DNA from: Leifsonia sp052114085
GTDB taxonomy: Bacteria > Actinomycetota > Actinomycetes > Actinomycetales > Microbacteriaceae
DNA length: 64,000 bases
Assembly: GCF_052114085.1 (NCBI RefSeq)
Contig: NZ_JBFREB010000001.1
Coordinates: 2,232,001-2,296,000, forward strand
Direction: 5' to 3'
The notes beneath the pieces are model-generated. The model searched no databases. It was not told where the DNA came from and saw only the letters and a program-made list of their open reading frames with translations. Within the stretch, counting starts at the first letter, position 1; every line of letters starts with the position of its first letter. The position numbers were made by a program, and so were the translations under genes. Positions 1 to 8,552 of the stretch are shown one piece after another.

Positions 1-857
1 TTGGACACGATCGACGCGTCGGCGTTGTTCTGGCTGAGGATCATCGCGACCTTGCCGGTAGCGAAGTCGTTCACCGCCTGGACACCGTTGTCGTACTGCG
101 CGTTCGAGGTGGCGACGACCTTGTCGGACTGCATCAGGTCGAGGTAGCGCTTGATGCCGTCGATGTTCGCCTGGCTGACGAACGTCGGGTTGCCCTTGCT
201 GTCGAACCACTCGCCGCCGTTCTGCGCCGAGTTGATGAACGCGAAGTGGACGTTCTCCGTGTAGCTGCCCGCTGCGAGCGAGAAGCCGTACTGGGTGCCG
301 TTGGTGAGCTTCTTCGCGTCGGCGACCAGGTCCTCCCACGTCGCGGGCGGCTGCAGCCCGGCGGCGGTGAACATCGCCTTGTTGTAGTACAGGCCGTAGG
401 CGAGACCGTAGAGCGGGACGCTCGTGACGGGCTTGCCCGGAGCACCACCGGTCTCGAGGGCCGTCTTGACGAACTTGTCGCTTCCGCCGATCGCCTTCAT
501 GTTGGCGTCGTCGTACGGCAGGAACGCGCCGGTCGCCTGCAGCGAGGCGGCCCAGGTGTTGCCGATGTTGAGCACGTCAGGGCCCTGGCCCGACGTGACC
601 GCGGTCTGGATGCGGGTCTGCAGGTCGTTCCAGCCGATGACCTCGAGCTTGACCTTGACGCCGGTCTGCTTGGTGAACTCGTCCAGCACCGGGGTGAGGA
701 CCTGCTTGTCGTTGTCGAGGCTGGTTCCCTGGTTGCTGGCCCAGTACGTCAGCGTCGATCCGCTCGACGACGATCCGGATCCCGAGCTGCTGCAGCCCGT
801 GACCACGAGCGCTACCGCTGCGGCGACCGCCGCGACGGAAATGGCGCGTTTCCTCAT
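1..857 (-). CDS. Sugar ABC transporter substrate-binding lipoprotein, partial
   Basis: The reading frame starts at ATG 857 and runs off the left edge, so about 285 N-terminal residues are visible. An AGGAG ribosome site lies about 6 nt upstream. The first 22 residues form a lipoprotein signal: Arg/Lys start, Ala/Val-rich core and lipobox VVTGC with the lipidated Cys at 22, followed by a Ser/Gly linker. The mature part (LTYWASNQ, GPDVLNIGNTWA, YGLYYNKAMF) is typical of family 1 extracellular solute-binding proteins of CUT1 sugar importers. It would bind a sugar outside the membrane for permeases that should lie beyond the edge. A LacI-family gene sits directly upstream and an operator overlaps the promoter. 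The ligand cannot be told. Confidence 0.9.
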   Translation of the reverse strand, partial: MRKRAISVAAVAAAVALVVTGCSSSGSGSSSSGSTLTYWASNQGTSLDNDKQVLTPVLDEFTKQTGVKVKLEVIGWNDLQTRIQTAVTSGQGPDVLNIGNTWAASLQATGAFLPYDDANMKAIGGSDKFVKTALETGGAPGKPVTSVPLYGLAYGLYYNKAMFTAAGLQPPATWEDLVADAKKLTNGTQYGFSLAAGSYTENVHFAFINSAQNGGEWFDSKGNPTFVSQANIDGIKRYLDLMQSDKVVATSNAQYDNGVQAVNDFATGKVAMILSQNNADASIVS

Positions 858-930
858 TGTGACTCCTTCGTCTCTTGATGGGGGCGCTGCCGGTCCCGGT
901 GCGAGGACCGAGCGGCGGGGCGCCAGGGGA

Positions 931-958
931 AGCCTAACTTAACCGGTTCAGGTGTCAA
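931..958 (-). promoter_or_regulatory. Promoter of the sugar ABC gene with LacI-type operator between -35 and -10
   Basis: Read on the minus strand: TTGACA (958-953), a 16-nt spacer, then TAGGCT (936-931). The spacer contains the near-palindrome CTGAACCGGTTAAG (951-938), with the central CG typical of LacI-family operators and one mismatch between half-sites. A repressor bound here would block RNA polymerase directly. The LacI-family gene at 1129-2160 is the obvious candidate. The leader to ATG 857 would be about 65 nt. Confidence 0.65.
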
Positions 959-1044
959 TCCTTGACTTCGCCTCGTCCGAGGGTATACCGACTCGTCCCC
1001 CGGTTCTGACCGTTCCAGGTCACGCTTCGGACTCGGTCCGGGGG

Positions 1045-1106
1045 CCGCGATTTGGCGCAAATCGCGGTTATGAGCGTCTCAGAACCGCGACTTGGCGCAA
1101 ATCTCT
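1045..1106. repeat. Twin TTGGCGCAAAT elements, the first a perfect 23-bp palindrome
   Basis: 1045-1067 is a perfect inverted repeat with arms CCGCGATTTG and CAAATCGCGG around GCG. A related half-degenerate copy (CCGCGACTTGGCGCAAATC) starts at 1085, with centres 40 bp apart. Both lie between the LacI-type gene stop (1129) and the ABC promoter. They could be a second operator pair or a U-less terminator for the regulator. No T-run follows on the minus strand. Confidence 0.5.
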
Positions 1107-1128
1107 CCCGGCGAGCCGGGTGGGGCGG

Positions 1129-2160
1129 TCAGCGAGCGGCGGGTTCGGGGACGCGCAGGCTGGTGGCACGCGGAACGAGACGGCTCGGCCGGGCGCGCCG
1201 GTCGAAGGCGGGCGTCCCGGCGAGCTGGTCGAGCAGCAGGCGGGTGGAGCGCCGTCCCTGCTCCTCGGGGTAGCGGTCGAGTGCCGTGACCGGCCGCGTG
1301 CCGAGGCGGCACAGCAGCGAGTCGTCCCAGCTGACGATCGCGACATCGTCCCGCCCGGCGTGGGTCAGGGCGGTCTGCGCGCCCAGGGCCAGGAGGTCGT
1401 TCGAGGTCAGCACCGCCGTGATCGACGGGTCGTCGCCCACCAGCTCCGCGGCGATCCGCTCCCCCGCTTCCATGGAGTAGTCCGAGACGGCGAACACGAA
1501 TTCCATTCCGTGCTCCCGGCCGTGCCGATCGACCGCGTTCCGCCGGTCCTGCTCGTGCTCGAACTCGGCCGGACCGGCGATGTGCAGCGCCCGACGGTGA
1601 CCGAGGGATGCGAGGTGCTCGACCAGCAGACCGGCATCCGCGCGCGCGTCATACAGCAGCACCTTCCCGGGCGCGATGGACTCGCGATTGCCGTGCAGCA
1701 CGAACGCCAGCCCGAGCTCGTCGAGCAGCGCCGGCCGGGGGTCGTCGAAGGTGAGGTCGAACAGCATGACGCCGTCGACGCGGGCTTCCGCGCTCCAGCG
1801 CCGGTAGGCGGCGACCTCCTGGCCGGCGTCCGCCCCGACCATCCGCAGTAGCAGCGACTGCCCGGTCTCCGACAGCTCGCTCTCGACCCCTGCCAGCAGA
1901 CTCATGTAGTACGGCTCCGCCCCGAGCAGGCCAGGATCGCGGCGCAGCACGATGCCGATCGTGTCGGACCGCGCCCTCGACAGGGCGCGCGCCGACGAGC
2001 TGGGGTGCCATCCCAGCTGCTCCGCCAGCGCGAGCACCCGCTCCCGGGTCTCGTCGCTCACCCCGGGCCGTCCATTGAGCGCGTACGACACCGACGCCTT
2101 CGAGAGCCCCAGCCGGTCGGCCAGCCCTGCGATGGTCACGCGACCCGCTCCGTTGCTCAC
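1129..2160 (-). CDS. LacI-family transcriptional regulator
   Basis: 343 aa, the usual LacI-family length. GTG 2160 is chosen because AAGGGAGG lies just upstream and the helix-turn-helix (VTIAGLADRLGLSKASVSYA) begins at residue 8; the open frame continues far upstream but without homology. The hinge (HPSSSARALSRARSDTIGIV) leads into a periplasmic-binding-protein-like sensor domain with the C-terminal family phrase VAIVSWDDS. It likely represses the sugar ABC genes beginning at 857 through the operator at 938-951 and is relieved by a sugar effector. It is transcribed toward its presumed target. Confidence 0.92.
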   Translation of the reverse strand: MSNGAGRVTIAGLADRLGLSKASVSYALNGRPGVSDETRERVLALAEQLGWHPSSSARALSRARSDTIGIVLRRDPGLLGAEPYYMSLLAGVESELSETGQSLLLRMVGADAGQEVAAYRRWSAEARVDGVMLFDLTFDDPRPALLDELGLAFVLHGNRESIAPGKVLLYDARADAGLLVEHLASLGHRRALHIAGPAEFEHEQDRRNAVDRHGREHGMEFVFAVSDYSMEAGERIAAELVGDDPSITAVLTSNDLLALGAQTALTHAGRDDVAIVSWDDSLLCRLGTRPVTALDRYPEEQGRRSTRLLLDQLAGTPAFDRRARPSRLVPRATSLRVPEPAAR

Positions 2161-2319
2161 GGCCGCCTCCCTTCCTGCTGCGCGGCCAACGATACTTCCT
2201 CGTCTGTCCTCCGCATCCACAGGATTCGCCGCCGGAGTCCTCGTGGGGCCGGACGGATTGCACGGCTCCGCCGCGTTTTTGCGACGAACCCTCGACGGTC
2301 GGTCCGGCAGAATGGCGGC

Positions 2320-3735
2320 GTGAGCCCCTCCCGGACCAGCACTGTGTTCGAGCGCCAGCGACCAGCCGACTCGGTCGTGCGGCACGCCCTCGCGCCCAGC
2401 AGGCAGGCGGTGTTCTGGACGGAGGACGCGCCCGGCGACCACTACCCGCGGCTCCGCGGCGACGTGAGTTGCGACCTGGCCGTCGTCGGCGGCGGCTACA
2501 CCGGACTGTGGACGGCGCTGCTGGCGAAGCGCGAGGATCCGTCCGCGCGTGTCGTCCTGCTGGAAGCCCGGCGTGTCGGCTGGGCGGCCTCCGGCCGCAA
2601 CGGCGGGTTCTGCGAGGCGAGCCTCACGCACGGCGAGGACAACGGCCGTACCCGCTGGCCCGGCGAGTTCGATGAGCTCGAGCGGCTCGGGATGAGCAAC
2701 CTCGACGAGATCGAGGCGATCGTCTCCGAGCTCGGGCTGGACGCCGAGTTCGAGCGCAACGGCGCCCTGGATGTCGCCACCGAGGAGTACCAGGTCGAGG
2801 GCCTGCGCGAAGCGGAGGGTCCGGATGCGACCCTGCTCGACCGCGACGCCGTGCGCGCGCTCGTGAACTCGCCCACCTACGAGGCGGGGCTGCTCCGGCG
2901 GCGGGATTCGGCCCTGGTGCACCCGGTGAAGCTCGCCAGGGCCTTGGCCCGGGCCTGCGTCGACGCGGGGGTGGAGATCTTCGAGCGCACCCCGGTCCAG
3001 AGCATCGGCGACGGCACCGTGCTGGAGACACCGACCGGCACCCTCCGGTCGAAGCACACCGCCCTCGCGACGAACGTGTTCCCCAGCCTGCTGCGGCGCA
3101 ACCGGCTCGCGACCGTCCCCGTCTACGACTACGTGCTCATGTCCGAGCCGCTCAGCGCATCCCAGCGGGCGGCGATCGGGTGGGAGGGACGGCAGGGCAT
3201 CGGCGACTCGGCCAACCAGTTCCACTACTACCGGCTGACAGCGGACGACCGCATCCTGTTCGGCGGTTATGACGCGATCTACCACTACGGCGGGCGCGTG
3301 CGCTCAGCGTACGAGGACCGGCCGGAGACGTTCGGCCGCCTGGCGAGTCACTTCTTCACGACGTTCCCGCAACTGGAGGGTCTCACCTTCACGAACCGCT
3401 GGGCCGGCGCGATCGACACCTGCAGCCGGTTCTGCGCGTTCTTCGGCTCGGCGCGCCAGGGCCGGGTCGCGTACGCGGCCGGCTACACCGGGCTCGGCGT
3501 GGCGGCGACGCACTTCGGCGCGAAGGTGATGCTGGATCTGCTGGCCGGCCGCACGACGGAGCGCACCGAACTCGAGATGGTCCGGACGCGGCCGATCCCG
3601 TTCCCCCCGGAGCCCGCCGCATCCATCGGCATCAACCTGACGCGCTGGTCGCTCGACCAGTCGGACCACCGCGCCGGTCGGCGCAACGCCTTCTTGCGCA
3701 CGTTGGACGCGGTCGGCCTCGGCTTCGACTCCTGA
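2320..3735 (+). CDS. FAD-dependent oxidoreductase (DAO / gamma-glutamylputrescine oxidase-like)
   Basis: 471 aa. The dinucleotide-binding motif VVGGGYTGLW (about residue 57) and the AASGRNGGFC motif mark the DAO superfamily, closest in style to PuuB/OrdL amine oxidases. These oxidise an amine to an imine/aldehyde and reduce FAD. The start is GTG 2320; a CAGAAT -10-like box (2308-2313) lies exactly 6 nt before it and no ribosome site is visible, fitting a leaderless mRNA. The frame is open upstream to about 2005 without homology. It is convergent with the PucR-type gene and probably works with the dehydrogenase and aminotransferase at 5557-8508. The substrate is inferred as an amine or amino acid. 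Confidence 0.85.
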   Translation: MSPSRTSTVFERQRPADSVVRHALAPSRQAVFWTEDAPGDHYPRLRGDVSCDLAVVGGGYTGLWTALLAKREDPSARVVLLEARRVGWAASGRNGGFCEASLTHGEDNGRTRWPGEFDELERLGMSNLDEIEAIVSELGLDAEFERNGALDVATEEYQVEGLREAEGPDATLLDRDAVRALVNSPTYEAGLLRRRDSALVHPVKLARALARACVDAGVEIFERTPVQSIGDGTVLETPTGTLRSKHTALATNVFPSLLRRNRLATVPVYDYVLMSEPLSASQRAAIGWEGRQGIGDSANQFHYYRLTADDRILFGGYDAIYHYGGRVRSAYEDRPETFGRLASHFFTTFPQLEGLTFTNRWAGAIDTCSRFCAFFGSARQGRVAYAAGYTGLGVAATHFGAKVMLDLLAGRTTERTELEMVRTRPIPFPPEPAASIGINLTRWSLDQSDHRAGRRNAFLRTLDAVGLGFDS

Positions 3736-3742
3736 GGCGGGA

Positions 3743-3769
3743 CGCATCCACGGACGACCCATGGATGCG
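3743..3769. terminator. Bidirectional terminator hairpin
   Basis: Arms CGCATCCA (3743-3750) and TGGATGCG (3762-3769) with an 11-nt loop lie between the converging stops of the FAD oxidoreductase (3735) and the PucR-type regulator (3772). There is no strong T-run. Confidence 0.5.
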
Positions 3770-3771
3770 CG

Positions 3772-5463
3772 TCAGCCGGAGGTGCGCCCGCGGGCCAGGA
3801 CGGCGGCGTGGAGCGCCGCGACGGTCTCGCCATCGTCCAGGTCCATGCCGAGCAGCTCCTCGATGAGCGCGATCCGCTGGTAGAAGACCGAGCGCGACAG
3901 GTGGCTGGCGGCCGCCGCGCGCGTGCGATTGCCGGGGTGGCTGAGGTAGGCGCGGAGCACCTCCACCAGGTCGCCGCCCGCCGCGAGGTCGTACTCGATC
4001 AGCGGGCGCAGCATCTGCTCGGTGTGCTCCAGCATCCGCGGATCGCTCCCGAAGGCGTTCACCAGCCGGAGCAGCGGACGGTGCCGCACCCGCTGGATGA
4101 GCGTGCGCCGCCCCAGCCGGGCGTCGCCCTGGCCGCCGGAGCCGGCCGCCAGCTCGACCGCCTCCTCCAGCGACGACAGCAGCCCGGTGATGCCGCGCGC
4201 GTCCGATCCGACCGCCACCACCGCCGCCGGGTCGTCGAGCCGCGCCGCACCGGCGGCCTCGGCGATCGCCTCGAACAGCGGGTCGCCGAACCGTCGCCCC
4301 GGCCGTGCGGAGAGCGCGACGACCAGCGTGCCCGGCTGCTCGGGATGCCGCCCCGCGACGGCGTCCGCGCCTGCCGTGCGCGCCGCCTCCACCACCCGCG
4401 GCGCCGCCGAGACCGGAAGCGTGCCCGACCGCAGCCGGATCGCCGCGCCCGCCACATCCCGCCCGGACAGGGGGAACCCCGCCGCCTCGAATCGCGCAGT
4501 GACGCCGCCCTCCCCCGCGAACCGGCGGCCGAGCAGGGCGGACAGCAGCGCGTCGTGGCTGCGCCGCGTCCACTCGTCCTCGTCGCGGTCCGAAAGCCGG
4601 CTGAGCGCGAGCGCGACGGCCGCCTGCTCGAGCACGTTGGAGCGGCCGGCGGGATGCGGCTCTCCGGGCAGCGCGACGAGGTGCCCCCACCGCATCCCGC
4701 GCGCCTCGACCGGCACGATCGTCCAGCTGCCGTCAGCAGAGCGGTGCGCCGCCCGCGAGCGCTGCTCCCACCCGGCGAGCTCCACCTCTTGGCCCGCTCG
4801 GTGTCCGGCGTCGAGCCCGGCGGCCGCGACGACGCGGTGGCTGGTGTCCTCCAGCACGACCGGCGAGCCCAGCACCCGCGCGGCCTGCTCGACGATGAAA
4901 TCGGCGGGACTTCCGCGCAGGCTGAGGTCGGTGAAGAGCGCGTGGATGTCGTCCCGCGCCCGCAATGCCGCCATCTGCTCGGCGATGATGCGGGAGTGCA
5001 CGGCCTCCGTGATGGCGACGAAGCGCGCCTCCCGGTGGAGTACGGCGAATGGGAGCCCGGCGGCGCGGAACTCGTCGACCAGGGCGACCGGCGCGACCGG
5101 CATGGGTGGCCCGAGCTCGAGCACGAGCCCGGCGACGTCGGCCTCGACGAGCACCCGGCCGAGCCGGTGCAGGGCTGCATCGTCGGACGGCCATCCGACT
5201 CCTGTGGCCAGCAGCAGCTCTCCCCCGGAGCCGAGCCGGGCGGCCTCCGCCGTCTCGGCCACGTGGACCCACCGGACCGGCGCATCCAGCCGTTCGCGGC
5301 CCGTCAGCACCTCCGGCAGGGCGCTGGCGACCGGCTCCATCCGCAACACTTCGCGGACCGTGGGCAGCACCCCGGGCAGCACGGCGTTCAGCGGCTCGCG
5401 CGGTGGGACCGCGGCCGCCGGACGAACTGTTCGGCCCGTTGCCGGGTCCCGACGATCTGGCAT
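3772..5463 (-). CDS. PucR-family transcriptional regulator
   Basis: 563 aa. The N-terminal PucR domain starts around LPTVREVLRMEPVA. A central GAF-like/linker region follows, and the C-terminal helix-turn-helix (SHPGNRTRAAAASHLSRSVF) is the typical PucR_2/CdaR-type HTH. ATG 5463 has GGAGG 11 nt upstream; a start at the ATG inside LRMEPVA would cut the domain. Such proteins control purine, GABA or polyamine catabolic genes in actinobacteria. It is divergent from mmsA with about 95 bp between starts, so it probably controls mmsA and the aminotransferase, and perhaps the convergent oxidoreductase. Confidence 0.88.
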   Translation of the reverse strand: MPDRRDPATGRTVRPAAAVPPREPLNAVLPGVLPTVREVLRMEPVASALPEVLTGRERLDAPVRWVHVAETAEAARLGSGGELLLATGVGWPSDDAALHRLGRVLVEADVAGLVLELGPPMPVAPVALVDEFRAAGLPFAVLHREARFVAITEAVHSRIIAEQMAALRARDDIHALFTDLSLRGSPADFIVEQAARVLGSPVVLEDTSHRVVAAAGLDAGHRAGQEVELAGWEQRSRAAHRSADGSWTIVPVEARGMRWGHLVALPGEPHPAGRSNVLEQAAVALALSRLSDRDEDEWTRRSHDALLSALLGRRFAGEGGVTARFEAAGFPLSGRDVAGAAIRLRSGTLPVSAAPRVVEAARTAGADAVAGRHPEQPGTLVVALSARPGRRFGDPLFEAIAEAAGAARLDDPAAVVAVGSDARGITGLLSSLEEAVELAAGSGGQGDARLGRRTLIQRVRHRPLLRLVNAFGSDPRMLEHTEQMLRPLIEYDLAAGGDLVEVLRAYLSHPGNRTRAAAASHLSRSVFYQRIALIEELLGMDLDDGETVAALHAAVLARGRTSG

Positions 5464-5556
5464 CGCTGATCGTGCCTCCGCTCTGTGATCATGGGGAGAC
5501 AAGCCTACTGTCACCACCGGGCAGAACGTCCGGCACGATCCATCTGGAGGACCCCC

Positions 5557-7056
5557 GTGGCCCTGATCCGACACTTCATCGCCGGCGCGGACGCCCCCGC
5601 CGAGACGGCCGCACGCCCTGACCGCACCGGTCCCGTGTTCAACCCGGCCACCGGCGAGCGCCAGCACGAGGTCGCGCTGGCCGATGCCGACCAGACGCGC
5701 GCGGCGATCGCTGCGGCGAAGGCCGCCTTCCCCGCCTGGCGGGCGACCAGCCTGACCAAGCGTGCCGACGTGTTCTTCCGTCTCCGCCACCTGCTCACCG
5801 AGCGCCGCGACGAGCTGGCCGCGATCGTCACCAGCGAGCACGGCAAGGTGCTCTCCGACGCCGCCGGCGAGATCGGCCGCGGGCTTGAGAACGTCGAGTT
5901 CGCCGCTGGACTCATCGACAAGCTGAAGGGCGAGTACAGCGAGCAGGTCTCCACCGGCATCGACGTCCACAGCGTCAAGCAGCCGGTCGGCGTGGTCGGC
6001 TGCATCACCCCGTTCAACTTCCCGGTCATGGTGCCGTTGTGGATGGTCGCGAGCGCGATCGCGTGCGGCAACACGGTCGTCCTGAAGCCGAGCGAGAAGG
6101 ACCCGAGCGCGTCCGTCTTCCTGGCGAAGCTGTTCCGCGAGGCGGGGCTTCCCGACGGCGTGCTGAATGTGGTGCACGGCGACAAGGAGGCGGTGGACAC
6201 GATCCTCGACTCCCCCGATGTCGCCGCGGTCAGCTTCGTCGGCTCCACTCCGATCGCACGCTCGATCTACCAGCGGGCGGCCGCCACGGGCAAGCGCGTG
6301 CAGGCCCTGGGCGGCGCGAAGAACCACATGGTCGTTCTGGAGGATGCGGACATCGACGCCGCCGCGGACGCCGCGGTCTCGGCAGCATACGGATCCGCCG
6401 GCGAGCGCTGCATGGCGGTCAGCGTCGTGGTCGCGGTCGGCGACGTGGGCGACCTGCTGGTGCCGGCCATCCATTCGCGCCTCGACGCGCTGCGCATCGG
6501 ACCGGGCACGGACGACGCCAGCGAGATGGGCCCGCTGATCACCCGGGAGCACCGCGACAAGGTCGCCTCGTACGTCACCGGCGCCGCAGCCGAGGGGGCG
6601 ACGGTCGTCGCGGACGGCACGCAGCGCTCCTTCGACGGCGACGGCTTCTTCGTCGGCGTCAGCCTGCTCGACAACGTGAAGCCGGGGATGAAGGCCTACG
6701 ACGACGAGATCTTCGGGCCCGTCCTCTCGGTGGTACGCGTCGAGTCGTACGAGGAGGCGGTGGAGCTGATCAACGCCAATCAGTACGGCAACGGCGTCGC
6801 CCTCTTCACGCGCGACGGCGGTGCGGCGAGGCGCTTCGAGTTCGAGGTCGAGGTCGGAATGGTCGGCATCAACGTGCCGATTCCCGTCCCGGTCGGCGCC
6901 TACTCCTTCGGCGGCTGGAAGAACTCGCTGTTCGGCGACGCCCACATCTACGGCCCGGAGTCGTTCCACTTCTACACGCGCAGCAAGGTCGTCACGACGC
7001 GCTGGCCGGACCCGGTGCACTCCCGCATCGAGCTCGCGTTCCCCGGCAACTCCTGA
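5557..7056 (+). CDS. mmsA: CoA-acylating (methyl)malonate-semialdehyde dehydrogenase
   Basis: 499 aa, the family length. GTG 5557 has TGGAGG 6-7 nt upstream; the open frame continues upstream to 5485 without homology. Aldehyde-dehydrogenase motifs are in order: GCITPFNFPVM, LKPSEKDPS, the NAD-binding FVGSTPIA, and the catalytic Cys at residue 285 in YGSAGERCMA. The GERCMA form is diagnostic of the MmsA/IolA branch, which converts malonate or methylmalonate semialdehyde to acetyl- or propionyl-CoA with NAD. The aminotransferase follows after 15 bp. With it, the likely pathway is beta-alanine or another omega-amino acid to acetyl-CoA. An inositol or valine role is possible, but no other such genes are present. 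Confidence 0.92.
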   Translation: MALIRHFIAGADAPAETAARPDRTGPVFNPATGERQHEVALADADQTRAAIAAAKAAFPAWRATSLTKRADVFFRLRHLLTERRDELAAIVTSEHGKVLSDAAGEIGRGLENVEFAAGLIDKLKGEYSEQVSTGIDVHSVKQPVGVVGCITPFNFPVMVPLWMVASAIACGNTVVLKPSEKDPSASVFLAKLFREAGLPDGVLNVVHGDKEAVDTILDSPDVAAVSFVGSTPIARSIYQRAAATGKRVQALGGAKNHMVVLEDADIDAAADAAVSAAYGSAGERCMAVSVVVAVGDVGDLLVPAIHSRLDALRIGPGTDDASEMGPLITREHRDKVASYVTGAAAEGATVVADGTQRSFDGDGFFVGVSLLDNVKPGMKAYDDEIFGPVLSVVRVESYEEAVELINANQYGNGVALFTRDGGAARRFEFEVEVGMVGINVPIPVPVGAYSFGGWKNSLFGDAHIYGPESFHFYTRSKVVTTRWPDPVHSRIELAFPGNS

Positions 7057-7071
7057 TCAGGCGAGGACACC

Positions 7072-8508
7072 ATGACGGACACCATCCCCACCGCTGCCCA
7101 GGCTGCGGAGCACCCTTCGCGCACCGGATACGTCGACCGGCGCGGGGTCGAGCATGCGTTCGGCGACAGGGCCGCAGAGACCCAGGTGCGCAGCGACGAC
7201 CGCACGCACGTCTTCCACTCCTGGAGCGCGCAGGCGAAGATCGACCCGCTGCCGATCGCCGCGGGAGAGGGCTCGACCTTCTGGGACTACGACGGCAACG
7301 CCTACCTCGACTTCAGCTCGCAGCTCGTCAACCTCAACCTCGGACACCAGCACCCCGATCTGGTCGCCGCGATCCAGCAGCAGGCGGGCCGCCTCACCAC
7401 GGTGCAACCGTCCATGGCGAACGACGTCCGCGGTGAGCTGGCGCGACGCATCGCCGAGGTCGCGCCCGGGACACTGAACAAGGTCTTCTTCACGAACGGC
7501 GGCGCTGACGCGAACGAGTACGCCGTCCGCCTGGCGCGACGGGTGACCGGCCGTCAGAAGGTGCTCTCGATGTACCGTTCGTACCACGGCGGCACGTCGA
7601 CCGCGATCGCGTTGACCGGCGACCCGCGCCGCTGGGCGAACGAGCCGAGCGATCCGTCCGTCGCTCACTTCTTCGGTCCGTACGCCTACCGCTCTGCCTT
7701 TCACTCGACCACTCCCGAGGAGGAGACGCAGCGCGCACTCGAGCACCTCGAGAACGTGATCGTGCTGGAGGGCGCGGCGACGGTGGCGGCCATCATCGCC
7801 GAGACCATCGTGGGCACCAACGGGGTGCTCGTCCCCCCGCCCGGCTACCTCGCCGGTGTGCGCGCGCTGTGCGACAGGTACGGCATCGTCTACATCGCCG
7901 ACGAGGTCATGGTCGGCTTCGGCCGCGTGGGCGAGTGGTTCGCGGTGGACGCGTTCGATGTCGTCCCGGATCTCATCACCTTCGCGAAGGGTGTGAACTC
8001 GGGCTACGTTCCGCTCGGCGGTGTGGTGATCTCCGACGCGATCGCGTCGTTCTTCGACGACGTCGCGTTCCAGGGCGGCCTGACCTACTCCGGGCACCCG
8101 CTCGCCTGTGCCGCAGGTGTCGCGACCTTCGACGTGTTCGAGCGCGACGGCATCCTGGAGCGCGTGCGCGACCTGGGTGCGCGCGTCGTCGAGCCCGAGG
8201 TGCGGTCGTGGCTCGATCGGCACCCGTCGCTCGGCGAGGTCCGCGGGAGCGGGCTGTTCTGGGCGCTGGAGCTGGTGCGCGACCGCGAGACCCGCGAGCC
8301 GCTGGTCCCGTTCAACGCCGCCGTACCGGATGCGGCGCCGATGGCGGAGGTCGCCGCGGCGTGCAAGGCGGCCGGGGTCTGGCCGTTCACGCACTTCAAC
8401 CGCGTGCACATCGCGCCGCCGCTGGTGATCACCGAAGACGAGCTGCGGCGCGGGCTGGCGGCCATCGATGCGGCCCTCGACGTGGCGGATCGGTACACGC
8501 GCGGCTGA
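7072..8508 (+). CDS. Class III (omega) aminotransferase
   Basis: 478 aa, with GGCGAGGA upstream of ATG 7072. PLP fold-type I class III signatures are clear: FFTNGGADANEYAVRLAR, the PLP-ring Asp in IADEVMVGFGRVG, and the Schiff-base Lys at residue 306 in FAKGVNSGYVPLGG. It is likely an omega-amino-acid:pyruvate transaminase (beta-alanine, taurine, GABA or putrescine) that produces the semialdehyde used by MmsA. It lies 15 bp after mmsA and is presumably co-transcribed under PucR-type control. Exact substrate unknown. Confidence 0.9.
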   Translation: MTDTIPTAAQAAEHPSRTGYVDRRGVEHAFGDRAAETQVRSDDRTHVFHSWSAQAKIDPLPIAAGEGSTFWDYDGNAYLDFSSQLVNLNLGHQHPDLVAAIQQQAGRLTTVQPSMANDVRGELARRIAEVAPGTLNKVFFTNGGADANEYAVRLARRVTGRQKVLSMYRSYHGGTSTAIALTGDPRRWANEPSDPSVAHFFGPYAYRSAFHSTTPEEETQRALEHLENVIVLEGAATVAAIIAETIVGTNGVLVPPPGYLAGVRALCDRYGIVYIADEVMVGFGRVGEWFAVDAFDVVPDLITFAKGVNSGYVPLGGVVISDAIASFFDDVAFQGGLTYSGHPLACAAGVATFDVFERDGILERVRDLGARVVEPEVRSWLDRHPSLGEVRGSGLFWALELVRDRETREPLVPFNAAVPDAAPMAEVAAACKAAGVWPFTHFNRVHIAPPLVITEDELRRGLAAIDAALDVADRYTRG

Positions 8509-8552
8509 CCGTGTTGGGTCGAGGCGGGGCCGGCCCGGGATATCGTGGCAGC

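Noticed and set aside
1129..3285. Very long minus-strand frame (718 codons) covering the LacI gene and its upstream region
   Set aside because: Only the part from GTG 2160 to 1129 has protein homology; the rest is an antisense shadow of the FAD oxidoreductase gene, a common effect of high GC.
3772..7020. 1082-codon minus-strand frame spanning the PucR gene and mmsA
   Set aside because: The extension past 5463 is antisense to mmsA with shadow-type composition. The PucR domain and ribosome site place the start at 5463.
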